Notes under the pieces: model-generated | Told to the model about the DNA's origin: nothing | The model's database searches: none | What the model saw: only the letters and a program-made list of their open reading frames with translations | In this document: in pieces, positions 1 through 7,695 of the stretch | Numbering within the stretch: the stretch's first letter is position 1 | Layout of the letters: each line of letters opens with the position of its first letter | Program-made: the position numbers and the translations under genes | DNA from: Botryococcus braunii | Taxonomy: Eukaryota > Chlorophyta > Trebouxiophyceae | Reading direction: 5' to 3' | Length of the DNA: 13,802 nt | Assembly (NCBI GenBank): GCA_002005505.1 | Contig: KV908697.1 | Span: forward strand, 106,100 to 119,901

Positions 1-420
1 ACAAAAGCGGTACAGTATTGCCCCTAAGCTACAGGTGGCAATTGCCGTTTGAAACGCGGGGAAGTAAGGGCTCTATTTGTAAGTACCACTGCAATGCAAG
101 GGCTTCGAAGGGCGTTCCTGGGACCTTTTTGCAAGATGGGCACCACCGGGTGGCGGTGATCACAAGGAGAAGGGGGTGCGAAGGTTTGAAAGAATTGGGA
201 AAGGTGCAGAGTTTCGCAGGACCAAGGTCCGAAAGGAAGCCGCAAATGTAAAAAGTTGCTTGCGTACTCCAGCATGTTTTGCCAGCTTTCTGTGAAGGTT
301 ATGGCGCCATTTTTGAATTCTTTGGCTGGGCCGAAGCTTGGCCGTATGAACGCGTAAGGGAAGAAGGGAGGCGTCGCACCCTTGACGGGTGATGTAGGGC
401 TCTACCCCGATTGGTGGGAG

Positions 421-450
421 CTACCCACAAACGTGCTACCCACAAACGTG
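421..450. repeat. 15-bp perfect tandem duplication
   Basis: The 15-mer CTACCCACAAACGTG occurs twice back to back (421-435 and 436-450) with no mismatch. It looks like a recent slippage or replication duplication. No function is apparent. Confidence 0.9.
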
Positions 451-630
451 CCATAGGCCAGAAGATTGCTGATCCTCCTCTGCTCTTGCAACTGCTGTGT
501 GTGAAACCAAGCGTTGGCCATATGTAGTGGCCGTGGCTCGTCGGCCTAGCTTACAAGCACGTGTCGCTGAGCTAATGCAGCACCTTGAGGTGAGGTCATA
601 GAAAGAAAATTGTATACATACAGTAGAGGT

Positions 631-718
631 TGGAACCTTGTAGGCTGTGAAGGCAAACTGGAATTTTGCAGGCCAAATGTGCTTGAGTAAATTGTAAACA
701 GTGGAACCTTGTAGGCTG
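631..718. repeat. 17-bp direct repeat, 71 bp apart
   Basis: TGGAACCTTGTAGGCTG occurs at 631-647 and again at 702-718 without mismatch. The sequence between the copies is not clearly repeated, so this is either the remnant of a diverged tandem duplication or a dispersed motif. No associated gene is seen. Confidence 0.8.
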
Positions 719-1570
719 CGACAATTATATTGTTGTCATGGTCTGCACTGCAAACTGCTTCAGATTTTATTCGCCAGACCCAGATCGCCTTGCCCAGGTT
801 TTCCACGAAAAAATTATTCGGGGTACCGTAATGTGCCTGTGTGAGTTCGGAAGAAATGCACTTAGAAAAAGTTTTAAGTGTGCATGGCCCGGCACACGCG
901 GAGACGAGATTACGTAAGCATCACCAATACTCCCCATGGCCCCCATACCTACACGAAGGGCCTTGGCCTCCACCCAGCATAACCAAGCCCTTGAAGAAAA
1001 TCACAGACAGACCAATGTGCATACAATTGGTTCCTGGTTGGTGGCGGGCGACCCCGTCATCCGGATAGATCCACAGCATCCCCAGCAACCTGTGGATGTA
1101 CACGGAAACAGGGACGTGGTGTAGAAGTGAAGGTTTTATTACCTAACAGGGGGATGCTTACACTCGAATATGAGTGAGTACACGTTTGAAATAGTGAAAG
1201 CTGTTATTGGAACATGCCTAGGGGGTCTGCACCGTACCTGTGTCTATAGGTTTGGGTGGGAATTCTGATTGCAGATGTGATCAGTATCTGAACCAGAAAT
1301 CCCGTGTACGTGGATGCAAGTCAATAGCGTGTTTGTGTGTCTTGGCAATACCCTCTGTATGCATGCATGGGTATGTAAGTGGTCAGTCAAAGGAGCTTTT
1401 GGCAATATGTATGGGCCACAATAACTCTGATGTTTGACAGGATGAAAACTAAATAAATACAAAAGACGTATGCACCGCAAATATTGGGGCCAGAGTTTTC
1501 GTTTAGTTGACTGTGTAGCAGCAGATCCTCCCCATGGCGAACCCTAAAGTACCCAGTTGACTCCCAATCG

Positions 1571-1594
1571 TGTTCTCCGTAACCGGAGAGAACA
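1571..1594. other. 7-bp inverted repeat (hairpin potential)
   Basis: TGTTCTC at 1571-1577 is matched by its exact reverse complement GAGAACA at 1588-1594, leaving a 10-base loop. It is a short hairpin with no T-tract or gene end next to it, so I do not call it a terminator. Confidence 0.4.
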
Positions 1595-1820
1595 TGTATG
1601 CTACATACGATAGCAAAGAACTGAATAGCATGAAAAATAGGATGGAAAGGCGCGCTATTCGAAGGTGAACTGTTGCTTCGGTAGATAGGTTGACCACCGC
1701 CAACATCCGGGGCAGGCAGGAAAGACAGGCTTCCTCGGTACTTTAACCACTGGACATGAGCGACAGAAAAGTTGAAGGGGTCCACACCTGCACCGGACAT
1801 AGCTCCTGGTCAGCGGTCTG

Positions 1821-1840
1821 CGTGGACTGGGAGGTCCACG
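1821..1840. other. 7-bp inverted repeat with 6-base loop
   Basis: CGTGGAC (1821-1827) and GTCCACG (1834-1840) are exact reverse complements around the loop TGGGAG. It lies about 250 bases past the RT stop codon in the transcription direction of the retroelement, so it could form a hairpin in the 3' untranslated RNA. The core bases of a hammerhead ribozyme are not present around it. Confidence 0.45.
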
Positions 1841-1942
1841 AGCCGCGAGGAGTGGAAGTAGGGTGGGGCTGGCGAGCGGATCCGTGCACGTGCCGAAGGG
1901 GAGTAAAGGGCGGGGCGAATGTTGATGATTAGCTGCCTACGG

Positions 1943-1994
1943 TACGGGGCGTATGTATGCACGTGGGATACGGGGCATATGTATGTACGTGGGA
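1943..1994. repeat. 26-bp tandem duplication downstream of the RT
   Basis: Two adjacent 26-bp copies (1943-1968 and 1969-1994) share the pattern TACGGGGC-rTATGTATG-yACGTGGGA and differ at two positions. They lie about 100-150 bases beyond the RT stop codon, in the likely 3' untranslated region. The duplication may belong to the element's tail or to the flanking host DNA; one copy of the element cannot settle which. Confidence 0.8.
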
Positions 1995-2090
1995 AGGGAA
2001 AGGAAAGGAAAGAAAAATTTTTGAAGTGGACGGGAGTCGGCGGATCATATGAGAAAGACGCACACGCCGGGAGGGAGTTACATAGGGGGT

Positions 2091-4793
2091 TCAAGGTGCA
2101 AATGCACCACCAAAGCGGGCTTCGAACGTTCTTCGCAGTATTTGTGGTTTCTGCCCTAGAAAGGGGGCGATCCTATAGAGCGCCTTATAAAGTCGTCGTA
2201 AGATAACGTTAGCCGGGTATCCTGCCTGTCTAAACCGATGGTAGAAGTCCACGGTCGCCGTAAGCCAGCCGTCGGCCGTAGTGCAAATGTTTCTAAACCG
2301 CCACAGCTGGGAAAAGATGACGCCTAACTTACATTGTTCAGCCAGGCACGAATGTGCACTGGGAACCGTGTGTATATGGGGTATGGGACTGTATTCAGGA
2401 CTGTTGCGCTTATCAAAGACCCCCGTAATAAAGTTCCTGGTGGGGTAATGCCACCGGATATCCAAATCCATGAAGTGGCCATTACTTTGGTCTGGTAATG
2501 AGGTGTCTTGAATAGCCAAGCACAAGGGGTATATCCCTGGGACCGCTTGTACCAAATCCCCCGTACTGAAAAGGCTGGATATCAATTGTTTGTCCGAATA
2601 AATGGTGATAAGGATTATATCATCTAAGAACCGACGAAAGAAACGTAAAAAAGCCAGTAACAATGTAGCTTCGTCGACCCGTGGAGGGTGTACCCCCATT
2701 CCACTGTACATGGTAGTGGCCCGTGTCAAGAAGTTGAGCTCGTAAAAGAAAGCATATAAATTGACTAGGTCCGGGGAACATGATGCCCCCATTGGAACCC
2801 CCACTTGTTGTACATAGACCGCATCCCCTACCTGGAATAAACAGTGGGAGAGAACCTCGGTGATCATTGCCTTGAGGGTGTCCCGAGTGAATACATACAC
2901 TTGCGTTTTGCGGCGTGGGCAATAATATGCCGTCCGCGCGGGAGCCTGATCAGCCCGGAGCCACTCGTGAGAATCAGGGGTGGTAAGTAAGTGTTGCCGT
3001 GCGACCCGGTGTCGGGGGCCGCGCAAAAGCGGTTGATTTTGGTGATCAAAGACGGTATCAATTATCCAATGGATGGTTTGGATAAGATCTTGGTGGGGGA
3101 TATGAGTGTACAAACGTGTCACATCCGCTGTAACCACTTGGGGGCGGTCTGCCCTTGGTATGTGGGGGAACCGTACTCCCAGTCTATGCCTGATCTCCCC
3201 GAAGAACCAAGACGCCCCGATCGCGTTGCATTGCTTAATTGTGCTAACGGCTTCCGTAGAATTCAATAATTCTGGAAGGGGGGACCAAAATTCTCGCGGT
3301 ACCCCGGTATCCCTAAATTGTGCAAGCCATAACTGATGTAGACTAGGCTTCAATGCTTTGCAGGCCCAGTGTATACGTTTGTATAAAGGCACAAACACCC
3401 CCACGTGGCCTATAGTAAGCCACCGCATGCCAAAGGGTCGTTTGTGCAGCTTGGGGGCTGCTGAATAGAACGGGAGTGATTCATTCTGTGGGGTCACTTG
3501 CAAATGAAACCTATTAACCACAATCGTCATGTCCTGAATGCATTGGTTAACATCCTGTACATGATGGAGTCTGTAAACTGGCACTCCCGTGGAGTGGAGG
3601 TTAAGATCATCCATCAATAACTGTGCCACCCTTGTTTTACACACTAACGCAAAATTTCTGGAAGCCTTATCGCAAGTTGTAATGAGGAAATGTTCCCCTA
3701 GCAGTTGGAAAGCCCGCCGTTCGTCGTCCCCAAAACGTAGAGTGTTAGGATGGGCTATGGGACGATTCGGTTCTAGGAAGGCCAATGCCCGTTGGAACCG
3801 AGCGGTAGCGGCTTCCACAAATGGAAGCGTTTGGGTAATCGGCACATGATGCTCTTCACACACCTTGGCCACCCAATTGTGTAGACCTTGTTTCCACGCG
3901 ACGACGGCTTGTGCACGGTGGGCCTCTGTAAGGTGTGTAACTGCTAAGGGCCGATAATTTGTCCCTTGATTAAGTAACTCCTCAACCCTACTGGCAATTT
4001 CTTCTGGTACGCCTAACCCGTTGTGTAGGAGGTGACCGGCACACCGCATGTCTGCGGTGATCACATGATGATCATGCCCTGCCGCCTGGTAATCAGGCAA
4101 GTGACCACATACACACGGTGTCGCCGCCCTCTCTTGTAAGGCTGGTAAGGATTGTTTTTGAAAAAACGCTCTTTTATTACACACCCTTCTATGAAGAGGA
4201 AGGGTGTGTTTAAATGTGACCAAGAGCCGGCAATTGTGTAAAGCTGGTGGCAACATCTCCATTAGGTCTAGTGTAAACAAGTGTTGGGGTTTCACTATAT
4301 CCCACAACTGTGAATTGTATATAGCCACCGTCATGCGCCTGCGGTCGACCCCCCTGCCGTCCCTACCCTCCAACTGATGAAAAGTCCTCCGTCTGATTTC
4401 CCTTTCAAGGTATTCTTGCAGGGTTGCCAATACGGGTCCGGTAATGCCCGCTAAAGGGGTCAGACCGATAATCGCAAACATGGATGTGATGTTACGCAAT
4501 CTGAAGCGGCTTAAGTGGTCCTGGAACCAGTGATCGGTGTAGCCCCGTCCCGCAAAACACGCTAAAGCCTCCAACCGGCGCACATAATCTCGGTATCGCC
4601 GGGAATGGAAGATATCCCTTTGGTCATTATTATCCCCGGTTCTTGTGAAACAATACTGTAAGGGGTCGAAGACCGGATTTTGGGGGATATAGCACCGGCC
4701 TCCGGGCCACACAGTATTAAGTCCCCCCTTGAGGCGTGAGCCTGGAGTATGTGAATGCACCGACGTTCTAAGGGTCGGGACACCGTCCTCCAA
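2091..4793 (-). CDS. Reverse transcriptase frame of a permuted Penelope-like element
   Basis: The 900-codon frame copies element RNA into DNA. Numbering residues from codon TTG at 4793: a CxC motif (Pro-Cys-Val-Cys-Gly) is at 226-230, followed by His-rich HHVITADM; DKAS at 375-378; the PLE signature PKLHK at 447-451; motif A TADVTRLYTHIP at 555-566 with metal-binding Asp557; motif B VGVPMGASCSP at 664-674; motif C FLDD at 722-725 with the catalytic Asp pair 724-725; DLDIRW at 776-781 and FDKR at 793-796 in the motif D/E region; and a C-terminal thumb-like part to residue 900. All catalytic aspartates are intact. Motifs A and B are about 100 residues apart, which fits an insertion-in-fingers domain as described for this clade and for telomerase. 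TTG is not a credible start: there is no ATG before residue 105 (4481), and the first 25-30 residues look like the end of the upstream nuclease. The frame is therefore probably the 3' part of one gene with the nuclease. Confidence 0.88.
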   Translation of the reverse strand: MEDGVPTLRTSVHSHTPGSRLKGGLNTVWPGGRCYIPQNPVFDPLQYCFTRTGDNNDQRDIFHSRRYRDYVRRLEALACFAGRGYTDHWFQDHLSRFRLRNITSMFAIIGLTPLAGITGPVLATLQEYLEREIRRRTFHQLEGRDGRGVDRRRMTVAIYNSQLWDIVKPQHLFTLDLMEMLPPALHNCRLLVTFKHTLPLHRRVCNKRAFFQKQSLPALQERAATPCVCGHLPDYQAAGHDHHVITADMRCAGHLLHNGLGVPEEIASRVEELLNQGTNYRPLAVTHLTEAHRAQAVVAWKQGLHNWVAKVCEEHHVPITQTLPFVEAATARFQRALAFLEPNRPIAHPNTLRFGDDERRAFQLLGEHFLITTCDKASRNFALVCKTRVAQLLMDDLNLHSTGVPVYRLHHVQDVNQCIQDMTIVVNRFHLQVTPQNESLPFYSAAPKLHKRPFGMRWLTIGHVGVFVPLYKRIHWACKALKPSLHQLWLAQFRDTGVPREFWSPLPELLNSTEAVSTIKQCNAIGASWFFGEIRHRLGVRFPHIPRADRPQVVTADVTRLYTHIPHQDLIQTIHWIIDTVFDHQNQPLLRGPRHRVARQHLLTTPDSHEWLRADQAPARTAYYCPRRKTQVYVFTRDTLKAMITEVLSHCLFQVGDAVYVQQVGVPMGASCSPDLVNLYAFFYELNFLTRATTMYSGMGVHPPRVDEATLLLAFLRFFRRFLDDIILITIYSDKQLISSLFSTGDLVQAVPGIYPLCLAIQDTSLPDQSNGHFMDLDIRWHYPTRNFITGVFDKRNSPEYSPIPHIHTVPSAHSCLAEQCKLGVIFSQLWRFRNICTTADGWLTATVDFYHRFRQAGYPANVILRRLYKALYRIAPFLGQKPQILRRTFEARFGGAFAP

Positions 4794-5260
4794 TCCTGAC
4801 CTGGCTGAACTTCGAAACTGTGGATGGGGATGCAGGCTATATCACTGGGCTGGAATTGACTCATCCATTTATATAGCCTGGACCGTCTATGATCAGTGAC
4901 GCGGTTAGTAGTGCCCCATGCCATCTCGGCGTGCTCAGGATAGCGTTCTTTGATTCCCCTAGTTGAGGAGCCAACGTAAACCTGGCTAGTGCCCTGAAAC
5001 TTGACATTAGTGTTAAATATGACGTAAATGACATTTTTAGTGTGAAGGTCTATACGCATGGGAAATCCATGCCGGTTAAGCGTGCCCGCCAATTTCTTTG
5101 CCGCCGGAGACAATTGATGCCCCATGTTGGCCAGTTTCTTCTGCCGTTCCCATCGTGAACCCGGGGTTACTAAAGCACGTCGAAAAGCTCGAATTACCCC
5201 TACTACCCGGCTTATGAGCTGTACCCACTGAGGGGAGCCCGGTCTAACGGCGTGTGGCAT
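4562..5260 (-). CDS. GIY-YIG endonuclease frame of the Penelope-like element
   Basis: The frame starts at a true ATG (5258-5260) and runs 232 codons. Residues 1-70 are basic and match nothing I can name. The nuclease core follows: a VIY motif at 77-79 (the 'GIY' strand), YVG at 95-97 (the 'YIG' strand), Arg106 and His110 in the KERYPEH helix, and Glu165 in the LERRCIH helix. These are the positions expected for catalytic and metal-binding residues of GIY-YIG enzymes, which nick DNA. There is no cysteine among residues 70-140, so the CCHH zinc finger of canonical PLE nucleases is absent. After Gly179 the similarity stops; residues 180-232 appear to be out-of-frame sequence. The expected Gly-Leu-Asn end of the domain is found instead in the RT frame at 4716-4724. 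The frame overlaps the RT frame by 232 bases. Its job would be to cut the target site for RNA-primed integration. Confidence 0.85.
   Translation of the reverse strand: MPHAVRPGSPQWVQLISRVVGVIRAFRRALVTPGSRWERQKKLANMGHQLSPAAKKLAGTLNRHGFPMRIDLHTKNVIYVIFNTNVKFQGTSQVYVGSSTRGIKERYPEHAEMAWGTTNRVTDHRRSRLYKWMSQFQPSDIACIPIHSFEVQPGQDWRTVSRPLERRCIHILQAHASRGDLILCGPEAGAISPKIRSSTPYSIVSQEPGIIMTKGISSIPGDTEIMCAGWRL
4723..4728 (-). other. G6 run at the nuclease/RT frame junction
   Basis: On the coding strand six G follow AA and precede ACTTAAT. Upstream, the nuclease frame reads Ala-Ser-Arg-Gly; from the same run onward the RT frame reads Gly-Leu-Asn-Thr, the expected end of a GIY-YIG domain. The RT frame is -1 relative to the nuclease frame. 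Loss of one G from a run of seven, or re-reading one base in the run, would connect them. The context is not a canonical X-XXY-YYZ slippery heptamer, so mutation or a homopolymer sequencing error is more likely than programmed frameshifting. Confidence 0.7.
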
Positions 5261-5490
5261 AGGTGTGACTTTGCGAAAACGAAACGGAAGGGATGGGTAT
5301 TACGCAAGTTGGAACTGTCCCTTATCCCGTCGGGTGTTGTTGTTGACCCCATGAGATATTCCCAGATGCCTGGCTGGGGTGTAGAAGATATGGCTGCAGT
5401 ATGGCCGTGGAATGTCGGCAGCCAGGTGGGTGGCTTTGTCTCGAGAGGGCGAGACCCGGGTGAGAGTGAGTGTCGGCGTGTTGGCCAGCA

Positions 5491-5520
5491 GTAGGGGTGT
5501 ACAGAGTAGGGGTGTGCACT
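5491..5520. repeat. 15-bp imperfect tandem duplication
   Basis: GTAGGGGTGTACAGA (5491-5505) is followed directly by GTAGGGGTGTGCACT (5506-5520); the first ten bases are identical. It lies about 240 bases upstream of the nuclease ATG. Function is unknown. Confidence 0.7.
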
Positions 5521-5571
5521 GATCCGGGACCAGTGGAATCCCCGGACTTCGGAGCGCCTGGGGACCGCCCG

Positions 5572-5583
5572 GGCGCCGGCGCC
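5572..5583. other. 12-bp GC palindrome in a CpG-rich patch
   Basis: GGCGCCGGCGCC is a perfect palindrome inside a locally GC-rich stretch (about 5530-5610). GACCGTCA also occurs twice just beyond it, at 5585 and 5607. It lies about 310 bases upstream of the nuclease ATG, so a role in the element's promoter or 5' RNA structure is possible but unproven. Confidence 0.5.
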
Positions 5584-5670
5584 TGACCGTCAGCGCCCCG
5601 CTCCCGGACCGTCAATTACGCCCCACTCACACCCGGAAAAGAAAAGACGCGAGACTTGTTGGGAATCAAA

Positions 5671-5701
5671 AAGAAAGAAAGACACCAAGAAAGAAAGACA
5701 C
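5671..5701. repeat. 15-bp direct repeat, purine-rich
   Basis: AAGAAAGAAAGACAC occurs at 5671-5685 and again at 5687-5701, separated by one base. It forms part of a purine-rich tract and is consistent with microsatellite-like slippage. Confidence 0.75.
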
Positions 5702-5718
5702 AAGACAAGAACGAACTT

Positions 5719-5736
5719 AGAGAGAGATCTCTCTCT
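5719..5736. other. 18-bp perfect palindrome of GA/TC repeats
   Basis: AGAGAGAGATCTCTCTCT is its own reverse complement, formed where a short GA run meets a short TC run around GATC. Similar GAGATCTC cores recur near 5760 and 5890. It could form a small cruciform; no function can be assigned. Confidence 0.6.
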
Positions 5737-5902
5737 CTCCAGCCAAAGAACTCTCCGAGAGATCTCGCGGGGATGGATCGGCCTCCGCGAGCCCAGAATC
5801 CCCGCAACAAGAGGAAAAATCAATCCTCCACAAACAGTCCTCCCAACCAACAAGAAAAGAAACAAAAAAAAACGGTTCCACAAGACAGAGAGATCTCTGG
5901 AT

Positions 5903-6170
5903 GCTGTTGTGTGTGCAATCACAATCACCCGAACCCCGATCTCCCAGACACAAGCTCGAGAAGGACGTCCTTTGTAGTAAAATATAGTTATCGTTGGCTT
6001 ACCAAGAGAATCGCGGCTGTGCCAGAGAATCGCGGCTGTTGTGTGTGCGAACCCAATCTCGAGATTTTCGCGAACCCCGATCTCCAAGCTCGAGAAGGAC
6101 GTCCCTTTGTTATGGATTGGGAAAAATATAGTTATCGTGGCTTAAAGCTATCTGTGTCAGAGAATCGCGG
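5903..6170. repeat. Diverged tandem duplication, about 132 and 136 bp
   Basis: Copy 1 (5903-6034) and copy 2 (6035-6170) both begin GCTGTTGTGTGTGC, share CGAACCCCGATCTCC, CAAGCTCGAGAAGGACGTCC and AATATAGTTATCG in the same order, and both end AGAGAATCGCGG. Between these blocks are small insertions and deletions. An additional AGAGAATCGCGG lies at 6005-6016 inside copy 1. Long identical blocks separated by indels point to an old tandem duplication. It could be a fragment of another transposable element or part of the PLE's 5' region; I do not recognise the family. Confidence 0.75.
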
Positions 6171-6417
6171 CACTTTGAGAAGGGCACAAACGGTGACAGG
6201 GGAGGGGGGACAAACTCACGGGGATCTGTACCGTCCAGACCTCTGTACAGCTTCCTCTTCTCAACTCCCCCCCACCCCCTCCCCCAACTCTTTAATGAAG
6301 GTGGATGGCACTCCCCTCCCACAGCCTTGCCCCTTGCCTGCCACTTTTTTTTCTTTTGTTTTTCCCCAAAGAAAAAAGCTCCATAACAAAAAAAAAATGT
6401 TCCCAAGGTATAATGAG

Positions 6418-6790
<373 letters not shown>

Positions 6791-7208
6791 GTGAGGTAGG
6801 GGGGGGGCTTGGCATGCATGCCCCACTAGGGGGGGACTTGGCTACTTCTCTTGTAATGGTGGCCACATCCTTCAAGCCATGCACATTTGGCTTGTTGATA
6901 CTACTTTTACATTCTTCACATAAAGAGTCTAGTAAGGCATAGAAAGTAGATGTAATGGTTAATGTGCATGTTGGATGGGGGCCTATGGGCTTGGCATGCA
7001 TGCCCCACTAGGGGGGGGACTTGGCTACTTCCTTGTAATGGTGGCCACATCCTTCCAAGCCATGCACATTTGGCTTGATACTTCTTTTACATTCTTCCAC
7101 ATAACATAAAGAGTCTAGTAAGGCATTGATGTGCATGTTGGATGGGGGCCTATGGGCTTGGCATGCATGTCCCACTAGGGGGAGGACTTGGCTACTTCCT
7201 TCTAATGG

Positions 7209-7264
7209 TGGCCACATCCTTCAAGCCATGCACATGTGGCCACATCCTTCAAGCCATGCACATT
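7209..7264. repeat. 28-bp internal duplication inside a monomer
   Basis: Within the third monomer, the segment starting TGGCCACATCCTTCAAGCC is present twice in direct succession (7209-7236 and 7237-7264). This explains why that monomer is about 214 bp long. Confidence 0.85.
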
Positions 7265-7560
7265 TGGCTTGTGATACTTCTTTTACATTCTTCAGATATC
7301 ATAAAGAGTCTAGTAAGGAATTGGAAGTTGATGTAATGGTTGATGTGCATGTTGGATGGAGGCCATTGGGCTTGGCATGCATGCCCCACTAGGGGGGGGG
7401 ACTTGGCTACTTCCTTGTAATGGTGGCCACATCCTTCAAGCCATGCACATTTGTCTTGGATACTTCTTTTACATTCTTCACATATCATAAAAAGTCTAGT
7501 AAGGCATTGGAAGATGATGTAATGGTTGACTTGCATGTTGGATGGGGGCCTATATATGGG

Positions 7561-7695
7561 CTTGGCATGTATGCCCCACTAGGGGGGGGGGGGACTTGAG
7601 ACTTCCTTCCCATTCTTCACATATCATAAAGAGTCTAGTAAGGCATAGGAAGTAGATGTAATGGTTGATGTTCATGTTGGATGGGGGCCTAAGGG
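7561..7695. repeat. Shortened satellite monomer (135 bp)
   Basis: This copy lacks about 49 bp. The consensus section from GGCTACTTCCTTG to the next ACTTCTTTCCC is missing, so GGGACTTG runs almost directly into ACTTCCTTCCCATTC near 7591-7610. ACTTC occurs on both sides in normal monomers, which points to a microhomology or slippage deletion. Confidence 0.75.

Larger units (their letters stand above)
1..2090. other. Non-coding region left of the retroelement
   Basis: I see no recognisable gene, RNA gene or known repeat family here. The longest open frame is about 137 codons (minus strand, ATG at 1800); it has no motif I know and is short enough to occur by chance. The stretch holds several small direct and inverted repeats, listed separately. 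A purine-rich run on the plus strand lies at 1991-2017 and reads as a pyrimidine tract on the minus strand. Because the retroelement is transcribed leftward, the right part of this stretch (roughly 1800-2090) is probably its 3' untranslated region, but I could not find where the element ends. No telomere-type repeat array is present. Confidence 0.5.
2091..5299 (-). mobile_element. Penelope-like retroelement, permuted (N-terminal GIY-YIG) type
   Basis: This is the coding core of a PLE transcribed right to left. The domain order is GIY-YIG endonuclease, then a linker with a Cys-x-Cys motif, then reverse transcriptase. Canonical PLEs carry the nuclease after the RT; here the RT ends with no nuclease behind it. 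This order, the CxC linker and the absence of the CCHH zinc finger match the published description of the Chlamys/Naiad clade, and the missing CCHH favours Chlamys. The coding span is about 3.2 kb. The nuclease frame is open from 5299 (a TAA stop lies at 5300-5302) and the RT frame ends at a TGA at 2091-2093. I could not define the outer ends, target-site duplications or pseudo-LTRs, so the true element is probably longer. The frame break described separately suggests this copy is inactive, unless the break is a frameshift site or a sequence error. Confidence 0.85.
5303..6421. other. Non-coding region between retroelement and microsatellite
   Basis: No gene is recognised. The first part (to about 5640) lies directly upstream of the nuclease start and may hold the element's 5' untranslated region or promoter; it includes a GC-rich patch at about 5530-5610. 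Beyond that are purine-rich A/G sequence at about 5637-5735 and a diverged tandem duplication at 5903-6170, then C- and T-rich sequence from about 6250 to 6400. A long plus-strand open frame passes from 5656 through the microsatellite to 6942, but it begins at TTG and half of it is translated (GA)n. I do not accept it as a gene. Confidence 0.5.

Noticed and set aside
1425..1450. Possible hammerhead ribozyme core (CTGATG ... GAAA)
   Set aside because: The seventh core base is T instead of A and no stem II can form between the two boxes. N-terminal-nuclease PLEs are also reported to lack canonical hammerheads.
1530..1545. Telomere-like CCCTAAA at the retroelement flank
   Set aside because: A single copy, not an array; endonuclease-bearing PLEs are not expected to need telomeric attachment.
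1387..1800. 137-codon minus-strand frame with an ATG, beyond the RT
   Set aside because: No recognisable motif, no similarity to known PLE proteins that I can see, and a length expected by chance in this composition.
4562..4722. C-terminal 54 residues of the nuclease frame as a real protein tail
   Set aside because: Similarity to GIY-YIG proteins ends at the G6 run and the other frame continues the expected motif, so this tail is most likely out-of-frame sequence.
2091..5640. Pseudo-LTRs or target-site duplication around the PLE
   Set aside because: By eye I found no shared sequence between the regions on either side; a self-alignment of 1-2090 against 5260-6420 would settle this.
5590..6087. 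165-codon minus-strand frame upstream of the nuclease
   Set aside because: It covers the purine-rich tract and part of the tandem duplication and shows no protein features beyond low complexity.
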